DNA of 64,000 nt from Gaetbulibacter_A sp043876815 (GTDB lineage: Bacteria > Bacteroidota > Bacteroidia > Flavobacteriales > Flavobacteriaceae): the NCBI RefSeq assembly GCF_043876815.1, contig NZ_JBAWKA010000005.1, forward strand, positions 62,001-126,000, in the 5' to 3' direction. Shown here one piece after another: positions 52,425 to 61,584 of the stretch (the stretch's first letter is position 1; every line of letters starts with the position of its first letter). Made by a program: the position numbers and the translations under genes. The notes under the pieces were generated by a model, which ran no database searches, was not told where the DNA came from, and saw only the letters and a list, made by a program, of their open reading frames with translations.

Positions 52425-53290
52425 TTATTTTGCTTTAATACACCCAAAAGATTTTTCCCGTAACCACTTTTCATCAAAGGTTTCGCTAGAGCTTTAAATT
52501 GTTTTTCGTTTATATAGCCCATCTCATAAGCAGCCACCTCAATAGCGCCTATTTTGAGCCCTTGTCGCTCTTCAATAACTTCAACGAACTGCGCTGCTTG
52601 CATCAAGGACTGGAAGGTTCCCGTATCTAACCAGGCTGTGCCACGATCTAAAACACTCACATTCAATTTCCCTTGGTCCAAATATACCTTATTGATATCC
52701 GTGATTTCCAACTCGCCACGCGGGCTTGGTTTAATGTTTTCTGCAATTTCCACCACGCTATTATCATAAAAATAAATACCTGGAACGGCATAATTAGACT
52801 TCGGTTTTTTAGGCTTTTCCTCAATGGAAATTGCTTGTCCTGCGGTGTTAAATTCAACCACACCATAACGTTCCGGATCATGGACCCGATACGCGTAAAT
52901 AATGCCGCCATCAGGATTATTGTTTGCTTGCAGAAGTTTCGCCAAACCAGATCCATAAAAGATATTATCTCCAAGGATCAAAGCTACTTTATCAGCTCCA
53001 ATAAATTCTTTGCCAATTATAAAAGCTTCTGCCAAACCATTGGGAGCCTCTTGCACTGCATATTCAAAACGACAGCCATATTTCTTTCCATCACCTAACA
53101 AAGCTTTAAACAACGGCAGATCCTTAGGCGTGGAAATAATCAGGATTTCGTTGATCCCGGCATACATCAAAGTCGATAAGGGATAATAGATCATCGGCTT
53201 ATCATAAATGGGCATGAGTTGTTTGCTTACCGTTAGGGTAAGTGGGTGTAGTCTTGTTCCTGAGCCACCGGCTAATATGATTCCTTTCAT
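52421..53290 (-). CDS. rfbA: Glucose-1-phosphate thymidylyltransferase
   Basis: Forms dTDP-glucose from dTTP and glucose-1-phosphate. At 289 aa: GIILAGGSGTRLHPLTLTVSKQLMPI (in parts) is the nucleotide-binding signature, then PKDLPLF, GDNIFYGSG, GVVEFN, EEKPKKPKSNYAVPGIYFYD (in parts) and AWLDTGT. Normal length. Start lies 180 bases downstream of the four-helix-bundle gene, with a hairpin array between. Confidence 0.97.
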   Translation of the reverse strand: MKGIILAGGSGTRLHPLTLTVSKQLMPIYDKPMIYYPLSTLMYAGINEILIISTPKDLPLFKALLGDGKKYGCRFEYAVQEAPNGLAEAFIIGKEFIGADKVALILGDNIFYGSGLAKLLQANNNPDGGIIYAYRVHDPERYGVVEFNTAGQAISIEEKPKKPKSNYAVPGIYFYDNSVVEIAENIKPSPRGELEITDINKVYLDQGKLNVSVLDRGTAWLDTGTFQSLMQAAQFVEVIEERQGLKIGAIEVAAYEMGYINEKQFKALAKPLMKSGYGKNLLGVLKQNK

Positions 53291-53297
53291 TTCTTAA

Positions 53298-53466
53298 TTG
53301 TTATACGGTTATATGGTTATAACGACTTAAAAGTTGATGTCAATTACCACGATATAACCTCTTAACTTTATAACCTTTTAAACTTCGTTATTGGTACACG
53401 GTTATAAAGTTATATGGTTTCTATTTAATTTTAAATTCATAACCTTGGAACTTTACAACCTTTTTC
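53298..53466. repeat. GTTATA/ATAACC hairpin arrays, left of the four-helix gene
   Basis: Two imperfect inverted arrays: GTTATACGGTTATATGGTTAT facing GATATAACCTCTTAAC and TTTATAACC, then ACGGTTATAAAGTTATATGG facing CATAACCTTGGAAC and TTACAACC. They fill the gap between rfbA and the four-helix-bundle gene. Confidence 0.8.
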
Positions 53467-53469
53467 AAA

Positions 53470-53823
53470 TCAACTTATACTTTTTATCAATTTTGAAAGC
53501 ATATTTCTTATGAAATAAATACTCTGATTTATCATTTCTGTATCCTTGATGTATCCAAGTCGTAAAGAAATTTCTAATTGTGTTTCCAGTTCTGAAAGCG
53601 AACCGAAGGCTATAAATAGAAACCTTGAAAACTCTTTATTTCCATTCCGACCAGCACCTTCTGCTATATTACTCGATATGGATACTGCTGATCTTCTAAT
53701 TTGTGAAGTCAATCCGTATAGTTCGTCTTTAGGAAAATCTTGAGTCAACTCATAAACTTTAGTAACCAAATCCATAGCCTCCTGCCAAACTCTCAAATCT
53801 TGATGTGACTTTACTTTTTCCAT
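53470..53823 (-). CDS. Four-helix-bundle protein (23S rRNA IVS/Avd-like)
   Basis: A 117-aa protein of the S23-type four-helix-bundle family: HQDLRVWQEAMDLVTKVYELT at the N-terminus, LYGLTSQIRRSAVSISSNIAEG (in parts) as the family hallmark, RFLFIAFGSLSELETQLEIS (in parts) and a last helix. Relatives occur in intervening sequences of 23S rRNA genes and as Avd in diversity-generating retroelements. Function here is unknown. It is inserted between rfbB and rfbA and bounded on both sides by hairpin-forming arrays, giving it the look of a small mobile cassette. Confidence 0.9.
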   Translation of the reverse strand: MEKVKSHQDLRVWQEAMDLVTKVYELTQDFPKDELYGLTSQIRRSAVSISSNIAEGAGRNGNKEFSRFLFIAFGSLSELETQLEISLRLGYIKDTEMINQSIYFIRNMLSKLIKSIS

Positions 53824-53827
53824 TTTT

Positions 53828-54004
53828 ATAGTTATAAAGTTATATGGTTAAACGGTTATATGGTTATAGCGTTTCATTTCAATTCTAACTTTATCATCTA
53901 GTAACTGTGTAACCTTGTAACTCTTTAACTCTGTAACTCTGTAACTGTGTAACTGTATCACCTTGTAACTTCATAACTCCATAACCTCTTAACCTCGTAA
54001 CCTT
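53828..54004. repeat. GTTATA / GTAAC hairpin array, right of the four-helix gene
   Basis: Starts with GTTATAAAGTTATATGG and ACGGTTATATGGTTATAGCG, then about ten iterations of TAACTnTGTAACC-like words (period 8-10 bases) of opposite sense, ending at the rfbB stop. The two halves can pair. The last unit reaches the rfbB stop codon. Confidence 0.82.
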
Positions 54005-55046
54005 ACAAATACTGCTTCTTATAATACTCCTGATACGCACCACTAGTCACATGCTCCAGCCATTCTGTATTCTCCAAATACCAGTCGATGGTTTTAGACA
54101 AACCTTCTTCAAAGGTCACCGAAGGCTCCCAACCTAATTCCTTTTTAATTTTTGAGGCATCGATAGCGTAGCGGAGATCATGGCCAGGACGGTCTTTCAC
54201 ATACGTGATTAACTTTTCCGAACTTCCTTTGGGTCTGGCTAATTTCTCATCCATTTGTTGGCACAATAAGGTCACCAGATCGATATTTTTCCATTCATTG
54301 AAACCTCCAATATTATAAGTGTCTTTGGTTTTTCCTTTATGAAACACTAGATCGATAGCTCTGGCATGATCGATTACATAGAGCCAATCCCGGGTATAAT
54401 TACCATCACCATAAACAGGCAATGGTTTGTTATTAATGATGTTATTAATAAATAAGGGGATCAATTTTTCAGGAAACTGATTAGGTCCGTAATTGTTAGA
54501 ACAATTAGAGATCACATAGGGCAAACCATAAGTTTCACCATAAGCGCGGACAAAATGGTCGGAACTGGCCTTTGAGGCCGAATAGGGTGAGTTTGGATCG
54601 TAAGCTGTAGTTTCAGTAAACAGACCTGTTTCACCCAGAGTCCCATACACCTCATCAGTACTCACATGGTAGAACAATTTATCCTTAAGATCATCGTTCC
54701 AGAATTCCCTAGCCGCATTCAATAAGTTCAGAGTGCCCAAAATATTGGTTCTGGCGAAGGCCAAGGGATCTTTTATAGACCGGTCTACATGCGATTCGGC
54801 AGCCAAATGAATCACGGCATCAAACTGATGTTTTTTAAACAGAGCGTTTATAAAACCCTGATCAATAATGTCCCCAAGAATAAAGCTGTAGTTCAGTTCT
54901 CCTTCAACATCCTTTAGGTTTTCCAGATTACCGGCATAGGTTAAGGCATCCAAATTAAAAATTTGGTGTTGTTGATATTTGCTAACAAACAGGCTTATCA
55001 GATGTGAACCGATAAACCCCGCGCCGCCTGTTATCAAAATTTTCAT
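54003..55046 (-). CDS. rfbB: dTDP-glucose 4,6-dehydratase
   Basis: Second step of dTDP-L-rhamnose synthesis. A 347-aa extended SDR: ILITGGAGFIGSHLISLFV, HLAAESHVDRSI, STDEVYG, catalytic YSASKASSDHFVRAY and NCSNNYGPNQFPEKLIPL (in parts). GDGNYTRDWLYVIDHARAI (in parts) is typical of RmlB. Its stop abuts the repeat array of the four-helix cassette. Start is 3 bases after the Wzz-like gene, so the two are co-transcribed. Confidence 0.97.
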   Translation of the reverse strand: MKILITGGAGFIGSHLISLFVSKYQQHQIFNLDALTYAGNLENLKDVEGELNYSFILGDIIDQGFINALFKKHQFDAVIHLAAESHVDRSIKDPLAFARTNILGTLNLLNAAREFWNDDLKDKLFYHVSTDEVYGTLGETGLFTETTAYDPNSPYSASKASSDHFVRAYGETYGLPYVISNCSNNYGPNQFPEKLIPLFINNIINNKPLPVYGDGNYTRDWLYVIDHARAIDLVFHKGKTKDTYNIGGFNEWKNIDLVTLLCQQMDEKLARPKGSSEKLITYVKDRPGHDLRYAIDASKIKKELGWEPSVTFEEGLSKTIDWYLENTEWLEHVTSGAYQEYYKKQYL

Positions 55047-55049
55047 GCA

Positions 55050-56126
55050 TTACAGCTTTTGTTGTTTACTTTCTTTTTCCAGGTAATTTCCGATGCCAAA
55101 AAACAGGAATAATAAAAACGTTAATGAAAATAAAGCAATAGGGAGCGTAAACTTCATTTTCTCATGCCATTTACTTATGTCATATCCTGTTTTAGGGAAA
55201 CCTGCGAGCACATTCACAACGCTTTGTTGTTCAACTTTTTCAAGATTCACTTGAAGTCTTTGATTTTCTAGATTCAGACGTTTTTCTATAATTTTAGATT
55301 CATCGACCACTAAATTACCGGATTCGGCATCACCCATGTACAAATTAGTCCCCGAACCGGGTATGGGTTCTTTATTCGATTCATTTATTCTAATAGTAAG
55401 GTAGGCATCAACCAAAGAGTCTGTTTTTCGGACCTGCTCTAACAACGTCTTATCCCTGCGCTCCAAATTTTGTGTATTCACCTCTAAAAGATCTTCTAAA
55501 TAACTATTATTAGCCAATTCCTCGGTAAAATATTTTTCAATTTTTTTATAAATGGTTTTATCCGTGGACGCCACTCCTATTCTATGAACTTTAAAATTGA
55601 ATGAGTTCAATGACGCTTTATAAATATCAAAGGTCATGGTAGCACGCGATAAGGAATCTAACCTCAAATAAAATTCGGAATACATCTCGGCTATTTTATT
55701 CTCATCCAAATCAGGCTCAATATAAAACCCTTTGAGTTTAGCGGCTTCCGTTGGACTGATATTAAACCGTTTTGCCAGTTCAACTGTGTCCTTATCGACC
55801 TCCGCTAATTGATGGAACTGCTTGACATTCTCATACACCTGCCGAGCAGAATTAAAATTTGTTTCTATAAACATGTTGGCACCGTACATTTTATCAGAGT
55901 TCATGTCGATAATAAAACCTGCTATCGTCCCAATAAGGATCGCCCCGGCGTACCAGACAAAACGTTTATAAATATGGATGAGAAATAGTAATACAACTTT
56001 GTAAAGCCCAATAAAAATACTGGCTATAAATTTGAAAAAGCGGTCGAAAGCATTTCCTATCAACTTGAATAACTGCCCTAAGTCGACTTCCTCTGAAGCT
56101 TGTGGTTGTTGGTTTTCCTTGCTCAT
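55050..56126 (-). CDS. Wzz-like chain-length/copolymerase protein
   Basis: A 358-aa inner-membrane protein: cytoplasmic N-terminus, hydrophobic segments about 30-78, a long periplasmic helical domain (about 80-325) and a final membrane helix (about 328-346). This is the Wzz/PCP-1 arrangement, regulating polymer length. Sequence identity to model Wzz is low; context (directly upstream of rfbB) supports the call. Confidence 0.78.
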   Translation of the reverse strand: MSKENQQPQASEEVDLGQLFKLIGNAFDRFFKFIASIFIGLYKVVLLFLIHIYKRFVWYAGAILIGTIAGFIIDMNSDKMYGANMFIETNFNSARQVYENVKQFHQLAEVDKDTVELAKRFNISPTEAAKLKGFYIEPDLDENKIAEMYSEFYLRLDSLSRATMTFDIYKASLNSFNFKVHRIGVASTDKTIYKKIEKYFTEELANNSYLEDLLEVNTQNLERRDKTLLEQVRKTDSLVDAYLTIRINESNKEPIPGSGTNLYMGDAESGNLVVDESKIIEKRLNLENQRLQVNLEKVEQQSVVNVLAGFPKTGYDISKWHEKMKFTLPIALFSLTFLLFLFFGIGNYLEKESKQQKL

Positions 56127-56130
56127 TATA

Positions 56131-57816
56131 TTATGTTAAGATTTGTTCTAAAATGGTTCGTGTTATTAAATAGGTGGGTTTTACCCCTGAGGTTCCCAGA
56201 CCACCGGAGGCTAGAGTTGCCCCCGTTTCTAATGGGTTATCACTGGCGTAGTAGGCGTAGCGTACTTTTACATCTGGACTGATACTACTGCGTACTTTGG
56301 CTGCTGCCTGGATCGCCTTTTGATAATGCGCCCCTTCCATTTCTAGGCCAATAACCTGCCAGGTTGAGTTATAAAAGAACTTCAATATGTCCTTATTCTG
56401 TAACGAGGTCCCTAATACCGTGACCATCGTACCTTCATAAACCGCCACACCTTTTCCTTCCAGATCCGCTTTTTTCAACTCGTTCTTAAAGGGGTAGTTA
56501 TCTGCCGTGCCTTCAAAAATATGTGCCGAAGGGATCATAATATCGCCTTTGCCACCTTCTAAGATCCCGGCTTTTCCCATAATGGAAACGGAGTCCACAT
56601 TCAGATGGTGTTTTTTCTTTTTTAATCCGTAGGGCTTCAATAGCTCATCAATAGTCTCATAAGCCTGCTCTCCGAAGGCATAATCCATCACCAGGATGAC
56701 CGGTTTTTTCTCATGAACTACCTCTGCATTCACGGTAATATCCAGTCCTGACAGATCGATCTTCGTTGTATCAAATATTTGAACATCGATATTCGTTCCT
56801 GAAGTATCTTCAATATAGATCATTCCTTTTTCTTCTCCTTCTTTATACACACGATTTCTCAAGACCTGATTTCCTTTTTTGCTTAAGGATTCATAGACCT
56901 TAAATACATCTTTTTTCTCTGCCTCTGTTTTTAAGGCTTTAGGTGTGAACAAGGTATTCATCACACTATGCATGTTGGCACTTATAATATGTAACGGTCG
57001 ATCAATCAAATTGTTTTTGAACAACACGTCTTTAATATTATCAGCCCAGATCTCTCCGTGTATATGATGCCCAATGCGCTCTCGCAACACCGGACTGAAA
57101 GTCACCGTACGTTTGTTATCATTCACCTGTTCGTCAATGGCTAATTTACCTAACCAATAGATCAAATGCAAGAGACGCTCAGGTTGTGAAGGTGTCGCAA
57201 AATCTTTATAAACCGCCGTAATTTCTTTAAAGGTATGCCCCAGAATATTTGCCATGTGGGTAATGGCTACCTCACGGTCTTCACGGGTAAGTTTCTTTTT
57301 TAATACCGCATTTTCCAACTTTACCCAATCACGGGTCGTCGCGCCATCTTCATTAATAACAACTTTATTACTGATCTTATGTGATTCGATGAATAAAAAT
57401 GTAAGGTGTGTCAGGATATCGTAGATCTCAGAACGGCCACGTGTAATTTCAATATTCATTTGCTCCGCATCAATACGGTAACAGTTCCGACGTCGTTTTT
57501 CAGGGATAATGGGTTTAAAATGCGATGAGGCGTAGCCTTCATCACTGGTCAGGTTTATAAAGCGACATTCTTCAATCCCTTGCGGTAAGCGGTCTACCAC
57601 ATAATGCAAGCCCGCCAGTTCTGCTTTTTCTTCACCTATAGAACCATAAATTTCAGGCCGTAATAAGAGCAAAGACTGTCTCAAGGTTTCCCCCGAAACA
57701 CCCATAGGTTTGTAAAACCCACGGTTAAACAAATGACGCATCGTGATGTACATCCGTTCAATGGCATTCGAACTTTCCTGCGCCCGTGTTCTCCCTTGTA
57801 ATTTCTTTTTAGCCAT
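56131..57816 (-). CDS. DUF6909-type protein with nucleoside-phosphorylase-like C-terminus
   Basis: A 561-aa soluble protein of unknown function, probably the Bacteroidota DUF6909 family. The N-terminal part (1-330) is helical with RMYITMRHLFNRGFYKP at the start. The C-terminal part (about 370-560) has GKAGILEGGKGDIMIPS, GTMVTVLGTS and especially GLEMEGAHYQKAIQ, resembling the PNP/UDP-phosphorylase fold near its substrate Met-Glu. No catalytic claim is made. It lies between the Wzz-like and GH3 genes. Confidence 0.7.
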   Translation of the reverse strand: MAKKKLQGRTRAQESSNAIERMYITMRHLFNRGFYKPMGVSGETLRQSLLLLRPEIYGSIGEEKAELAGLHYVVDRLPQGIEECRFINLTSDEGYASSHFKPIIPEKRRRNCYRIDAEQMNIEITRGRSEIYDILTHLTFLFIESHKISNKVVINEDGATTRDWVKLENAVLKKKLTREDREVAITHMANILGHTFKEITAVYKDFATPSQPERLLHLIYWLGKLAIDEQVNDNKRTVTFSPVLRERIGHHIHGEIWADNIKDVLFKNNLIDRPLHIISANMHSVMNTLFTPKALKTEAEKKDVFKVYESLSKKGNQVLRNRVYKEGEEKGMIYIEDTSGTNIDVQIFDTTKIDLSGLDITVNAEVVHEKKPVILVMDYAFGEQAYETIDELLKPYGLKKKKHHLNVDSVSIMGKAGILEGGKGDIMIPSAHIFEGTADNYPFKNELKKADLEGKGVAVYEGTMVTVLGTSLQNKDILKFFYNSTWQVIGLEMEGAHYQKAIQAAAKVRSSISPDVKVRYAYYASDNPLETGATLASGGLGTSGVKPTYLITRTILEQILT

Positions 57817-57843
57817 CTTAAAATATTCTTGCCAAAGATAGTA

Positions 57844-59340
57844 TTATTTCGAACTTTTGTAAGTAAATGTTTCTACAATTTTCCGGTCATTCGATAAGCG
57901 TGGAAGCTTGTTTTGACCGCCTAATTTCCCAACAGATTTCATATACTTTTTAAACCCATTCTTTTCAACCGATTGTATTTTAAGAGGTTGTAATACTTTC
58001 CCCTGTATTAAGTCGTAGTAGTAGCTATTTTGTTTTTGAAGGGCTTCGTCTATTTTTTTCGCTAAAGCGGAAAGGTCTTCCGGTTTTTTATCAAACTCGA
58101 TGAACCATTCATGGTAAGGCAATTCGCCTTCAGTATTGATCTGTGGTGCTACCGTGAACTCTGAAACGCTGGCTTCCGAATCGGTTAAAGCTTCCTGCAA
58201 GGCCTGTTCCACTTCTTTTCCAATAACGTGTTCCCCAAACGCTGAAATAAAATGTTTGATACGCCCGGAAACGATCACGCGATAGGGTTTCAAGGACGTA
58301 AATTGTATGGTATCTCCAATATTATAAGCCCATAAACCGGCAGTACTGGAAATGATCATCACATAATTAACACCCAATTCAACATCCTTAATGGTAAGTC
58401 GCTTTGGGTTGTCATTAAAGAATTCATCCGCTTTTATAAATTCATAAAAAATACCTGAATCCAGCTGAAGCAACATGCCTTTTTCATTTTGCTTATCCTG
58501 AAAGGCAAAAAATCCTTCACTGGCCGGGTATAACTCGATACTGTCGACCTTCCGACCGATCAATTTTTCGAATTTGGCACGATAGGGTTCATAATTCACG
58601 CCGCCGAAAATAAACAGGTTGAAGTTCTCAAACAGTTTACCCACCGGCTTTCCGGTTTTTTCATTAAGTCTTTCAAAATACATTTGAACCCAGGAGGGAA
58701 TGCCCGAGATCACCGTCATATTTTCGTTTTTGGTCTCTTCAACGATCGCATCTACTTTTGTTTCCCAATCTTCAATACAGTTGGTTTCCCAAGAGGGCAT
58801 GCGGTTTTTTTGCAGATATTTGGGCACATAGTGCGCCACAATACCCGAAAGTCGACCTAATTTTATGCCGTTCTGCTCCTTTAAAACCGGACTACCTTGT
58901 AAAAAGATCATCTTTCCATTCACAATGTCACTCTTTCCTGTATCATGGATATACATGAGAATGGCATTTTTTGCCGCATCAATATGTGTTGGCATACTTT
59001 CCTTTGTGATTGGAATGTATTTTGCTCCTGAAGTGGTTCCTGAAGTCTTCGCGAAATACGTGGGTTTACCGAGCCATAGAATGTCTTCCTCACCGGCTAC
59101 CACCCGCTCTACATAAGGTTTTAAGTCTTCATAGTCTCGGATGGGAACCTTTTTCGCAAAATCCTCATAGGTGTTTATGGACTCAAACCCATGATCTTTT
59201 CCAAATGCCGTGTTTTTAGCCTGACTGATGAGGCTTTTAAAAACCTTTTGTTGCGTTTCAACAGGGTTTTCAGACCATTTTAAGATCTGTTTATGGACTC
59301 GTTTTGCCAGAAGTTTTGCTAGGTATGCTTTAAAGATCAT
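57844..59340 (-). CDS. GH3 auxin-responsive promoter family protein
   Basis: A 498-aa ANL-superfamily adenylating enzyme of the GH3 type: P-loop-like AKTSGTTSGAKYIPITKE (about 108-125), LYPASEGFFAFQD and the hinge region FISAFGEHVIGKEVEQAL (in parts). Plant GH3 proteins couple amino acids to acyl hormones; bacterial members are conserved in Bacteroidota with unknown substrates. ATG overlaps the M23 peptidase stop by 4 bases. Confidence 0.88.
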   Translation of the reverse strand: MIFKAYLAKLLAKRVHKQILKWSENPVETQQKVFKSLISQAKNTAFGKDHGFESINTYEDFAKKVPIRDYEDLKPYVERVVAGEEDILWLGKPTYFAKTSGTTSGAKYIPITKESMPTHIDAAKNAILMYIHDTGKSDIVNGKMIFLQGSPVLKEQNGIKLGRLSGIVAHYVPKYLQKNRMPSWETNCIEDWETKVDAIVEETKNENMTVISGIPSWVQMYFERLNEKTGKPVGKLFENFNLFIFGGVNYEPYRAKFEKLIGRKVDSIELYPASEGFFAFQDKQNEKGMLLQLDSGIFYEFIKADEFFNDNPKRLTIKDVELGVNYVMIISSTAGLWAYNIGDTIQFTSLKPYRVIVSGRIKHFISAFGEHVIGKEVEQALQEALTDSEASVSEFTVAPQINTEGELPYHEWFIEFDKKPEDLSALAKKIDEALQKQNSYYYDLIQGKVLQPLKIQSVEKNGFKKYMKSVGKLGGQNKLPRLSNDRKIVETFTYKSSK

Positions 59341-60206
59341 GCGCTAAAATCGATAAAATTCATGGGGTTAATGGGATAACCATCATTCCAAAGTTCAAAA
59401 TGAAGATGTGGGCCTGTAGATAGTTCTCCGGCATCACCTGCCGTGGCGATCACTTCTCCCGATTTCACCAGGTCGCCCTGGGCTTTCGACAGCGCGGTAT
59501 TATGTTTATACACCGAAATTAAACCATAACTATGCTCCAGAATAATGACGTATCCTGTGCTGGCAGTCCAACCGGCAAAAACAACAACGCCATCAGCCAC
59601 TGCTTTTACAGGCGTATCTTTGGCTACCGCAATATCAACAGCGTAATGTTTCGTTTTTACATCATATACTGAAGTGACCTCACCACTTACCGGTGGAAAC
59701 AAAACAAAATTTGTAGCTGTTGTAGCAGATTCGAAAAGGTTGTACTTATCTTCCTTGTCCACCCTTTCTCGCAACAGTGAATCTTCCGCCGAAGGCGCAA
59801 AATCCACTTTACTTGCTTCCACTTTGGTGGCTTCTATAATAGAATCTTTATTGAAATCCTCAGGGCTAACATCACCTTTTAACACTTTTCTGATAGATTC
59901 AAAATAGCGTTCATTCATAAGGATAACCTGAGTTAATGAATCGGTCTTGTAGCTTAGTTCCGTGGCCTTTTGTTTCAAGGCTGTAGACGAATAGCCCGGA
60001 ATATATTCCCGTAAAGGGGTGTAGGCAATAGCGGCAAAAACGCTTACAGATAACACTATAGTGACCAAACAAGCAATAACAAAAACATTGAGGCGCGTGA
60101 GTTTAAGGGATAGTCGTTCTTCGAAAGTATCTTCGTTAAGAATGACTAGCTTGTATTTGTCAAGGAGCTTTCGTCCTATTTTTTTCTTCTTGTTCATTTT
60201 CGCCAT
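59337..60206 (-). CDS. M23 family peptidoglycan endopeptidase
   Basis: A 289-aa membrane-anchored peptidase: basic cytoplasmic start, one membrane helix (about 38-60), periplasmic linker, and LytM/M23 domain (about 165-285). Zinc ligands are present: His and Asp in KHYAVDIA and the HxH in GPHLHFELW. This contrasts with the EnvC-like protein elsewhere in the window, so this one should cut peptidoglycan cross-links. ATG opening MAKMNKKKK is chosen over an upstream in-frame TTG. Confidence 0.9.
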   Translation of the reverse strand: MAKMNKKKKIGRKLLDKYKLVILNEDTFEERLSLKLTRLNVFVIACLVTIVLSVSVFAAIAYTPLREYIPGYSSTALKQKATELSYKTDSLTQVILMNERYFESIRKVLKGDVSPEDFNKDSIIEATKVEASKVDFAPSAEDSLLRERVDKEDKYNLFESATTATNFVLFPPVSGEVTSVYDVKTKHYAVDIAVAKDTPVKAVADGVVVFAGWTASTGYVIILEHSYGLISVYKHNTALSKAQGDLVKSGEVIATAGDAGELSTGPHLHFELWNDGYPINPMNFIDFSA

Positions 60207-60298
60207 AAAAAACAAAATTAAATAAAATTACGCCACAACCTATTTTTTTAAACCTATTAAAGTTTATGCCAAGAACGCTTTTATTTCACTTTAATTAT

Positions 60299-60306
60299 TA
60301 ACTTTG
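60299..60306 (+). promoter_or_regulatory. -7 promoter element of tatA
   Basis: TAACTTTG matches TAnnTTTG and ends 18 bases before the tatA ATG, in the gap between divergent genes. Confidence 0.55.
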
Positions 60307-60324
60307 TAACCTAAATTAGAAATT

Positions 60325-60507
60325 ATGAGTTTATACATGATTCCATTAGCTATAGGGCCTTGGCAAATAGCTTTAATTGTTGTGGTAGTATTGTTATTAT
60401 TTGGAGGAAAGAAAATACCAGAACTCATGCGTGGGTTAGGCAGTGGTATCAAAGAGTTTAAAGATGCCAGTAAAGAAGAAGATACCGCCGACAAAAAGAA
60501 AGAATAA
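60325..60507 (+). CDS. tatA: Sec-independent translocase subunit TatA/E
   Basis: A 60-aa protein: one N-terminal membrane helix (about 11-27), then the family hinge FGGKKIPELMRGLGSGIKEFKDA (in parts; residues 26-48) and an acidic/basic tail. TatA oligomers form the twin-arginine export pore. tatC is not adjacent. Single-gene unit with its own promoter and terminator. Confidence 0.93.
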   Translation: MSLYMIPLAIGPWQIALIVVVVLLLFGGKKIPELMRGLGSGIKEFKDASKEEDTADKKKE

Positions 60508-60521
60508 CAACATATAACCAT

Positions 60522-60561
60522 AAAAAAAAGACCAATTTTTGAAAAATTGGTCTTTTTTTTG
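60522..60561. terminator. Bidirectional Rho-independent terminator (tatA / DUF4837)
   Basis: Long perfect hairpin built on AAAAGACCAATTTTT/AAAATTGGTCTTTT with A and T runs on its outer sides, 15 bases after tatA and 18 before the convergent DUF4837 stop. It can end transcripts from both sides. Confidence 0.88.
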
Positions 60562-60578
60562 TTCTTGATTTTCCGGGT

Positions 60579-61574
60579 TTATTGGAGCTTTATAGATCTT
60601 AAAATAGCTTCAACCTCCAGCATATAATTGCGTTTATCAACCGAAGGGGCAAATACAAAACCTTCGGCTACAACCCAGCGATTGTTCTTTTTATCTTCAA
60701 TGGTGTAATTTAAGAATGGCCCGGCCATAAAGGCGTTTTTCAAGTCCCACAATCCTTTCGTTTCATAAGTAAATTTTCCATCTACAGTGGTTTCCCCATG
60801 AAACGGTGCATAGGCATCCTCCGTACCCATGTAGGATCCTTCCAAACGTCCTGGAACCTCTGTTTTTCCCACAGAGTCTCTGATCTTTATGATCTGATGT
60901 ATTGTACTGTCATTCTTCTTAATGGCATCTAGCGGAAGTTCATAGAACATTAAATGCATTGATCCGGTATTGATATCTTTAGAGTACCAGAAAAAAGGAC
61001 CATCTTTTTTAATGAGTTCATAGATCGAAGGAAATTCAAGAGTTATCCCTAAGCTATCCTGTAAATTTTTTGTGCTGTGCAGCGATAAGTTCATTTGACG
61101 CAGGCGCTCAGCCATTTCTTCATTTCTGAATAATTTGATGATCTCGTCCTTATTCATTTCCAGTCCCTTGATAATAGCCTCCTGAGATTTCCCTGATACA
61201 GTGATCACTTTTTGTGGCTGCGCATATACGTTATCTTTAATGGTTACGGCTGCATCTTTTCCGGGCTCGATCATTAAAATGGTTCTGTTCTTTGTTACAA
61301 AACCTGAAAAAACAGACGGCGGAATATGTGCAATGGTGAACATGGGTTCGTCTTGAGGCAGGCCATAAATAGGCGTTGCCAAAACATTGCGAACGGCATC
61401 ACCCACCGGACCATTCCAAAGCTCATTTGAGATCACAACCGACACATGATTTAAGTTTCCTGTTGAATTGAGCAGGACGGTTTCTTGTGATCCTTTTTTG
61501 TCATTGCACGATACAATGACCATACAAATTAAGGCTATGCCTAGAACATTTTTTATTGTCATAATGAAATTCAT
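60579..61574 (-). CDS. DUF4837 family lipoprotein
   Basis: A 331-aa lipoprotein: signal peptide with lipobox Cys at residue 23 (VIVSC), or residue 19 if the second in-frame ATG is used. The body matches the Bacteroidota DUF4837 family; function unknown. It follows the LysM transglycosylase gene by 10 bases, so the two are probably one operon. Confidence 0.85.
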   Translation of the reverse strand: MNFIMTIKNVLGIALICMVIVSCNDKKGSQETVLLNSTGNLNHVSVVISNELWNGPVGDAVRNVLATPIYGLPQDEPMFTIAHIPPSVFSGFVTKNRTILMIEPGKDAAVTIKDNVYAQPQKVITVSGKSQEAIIKGLEMNKDEIIKLFRNEEMAERLRQMNLSLHSTKNLQDSLGITLEFPSIYELIKKDGPFFWYSKDINTGSMHLMFYELPLDAIKKNDSTIHQIIKIRDSVGKTEVPGRLEGSYMGTEDAYAPFHGETTVDGKFTYETKGLWDLKNAFMAGPFLNYTIEDKKNNRWVVAEGFVFAPSVDKRNYMLEVEAILRSIKLQ

Positions 61575-61584
61575 TTTAAAGGAC

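Noticed and set aside
52673..53098. 141-codon plus-strand ORF opposite rfbA
   Set aside because: Shadow frame of a clearly recognised gene; no promoter or family match.
53298..54004. Possible CRISPR-like array around the four-helix gene
   Set aside because: Words are 8-10 bases, diverged and without uniform unique spacers; no cas genes. They form inverted arrays instead.
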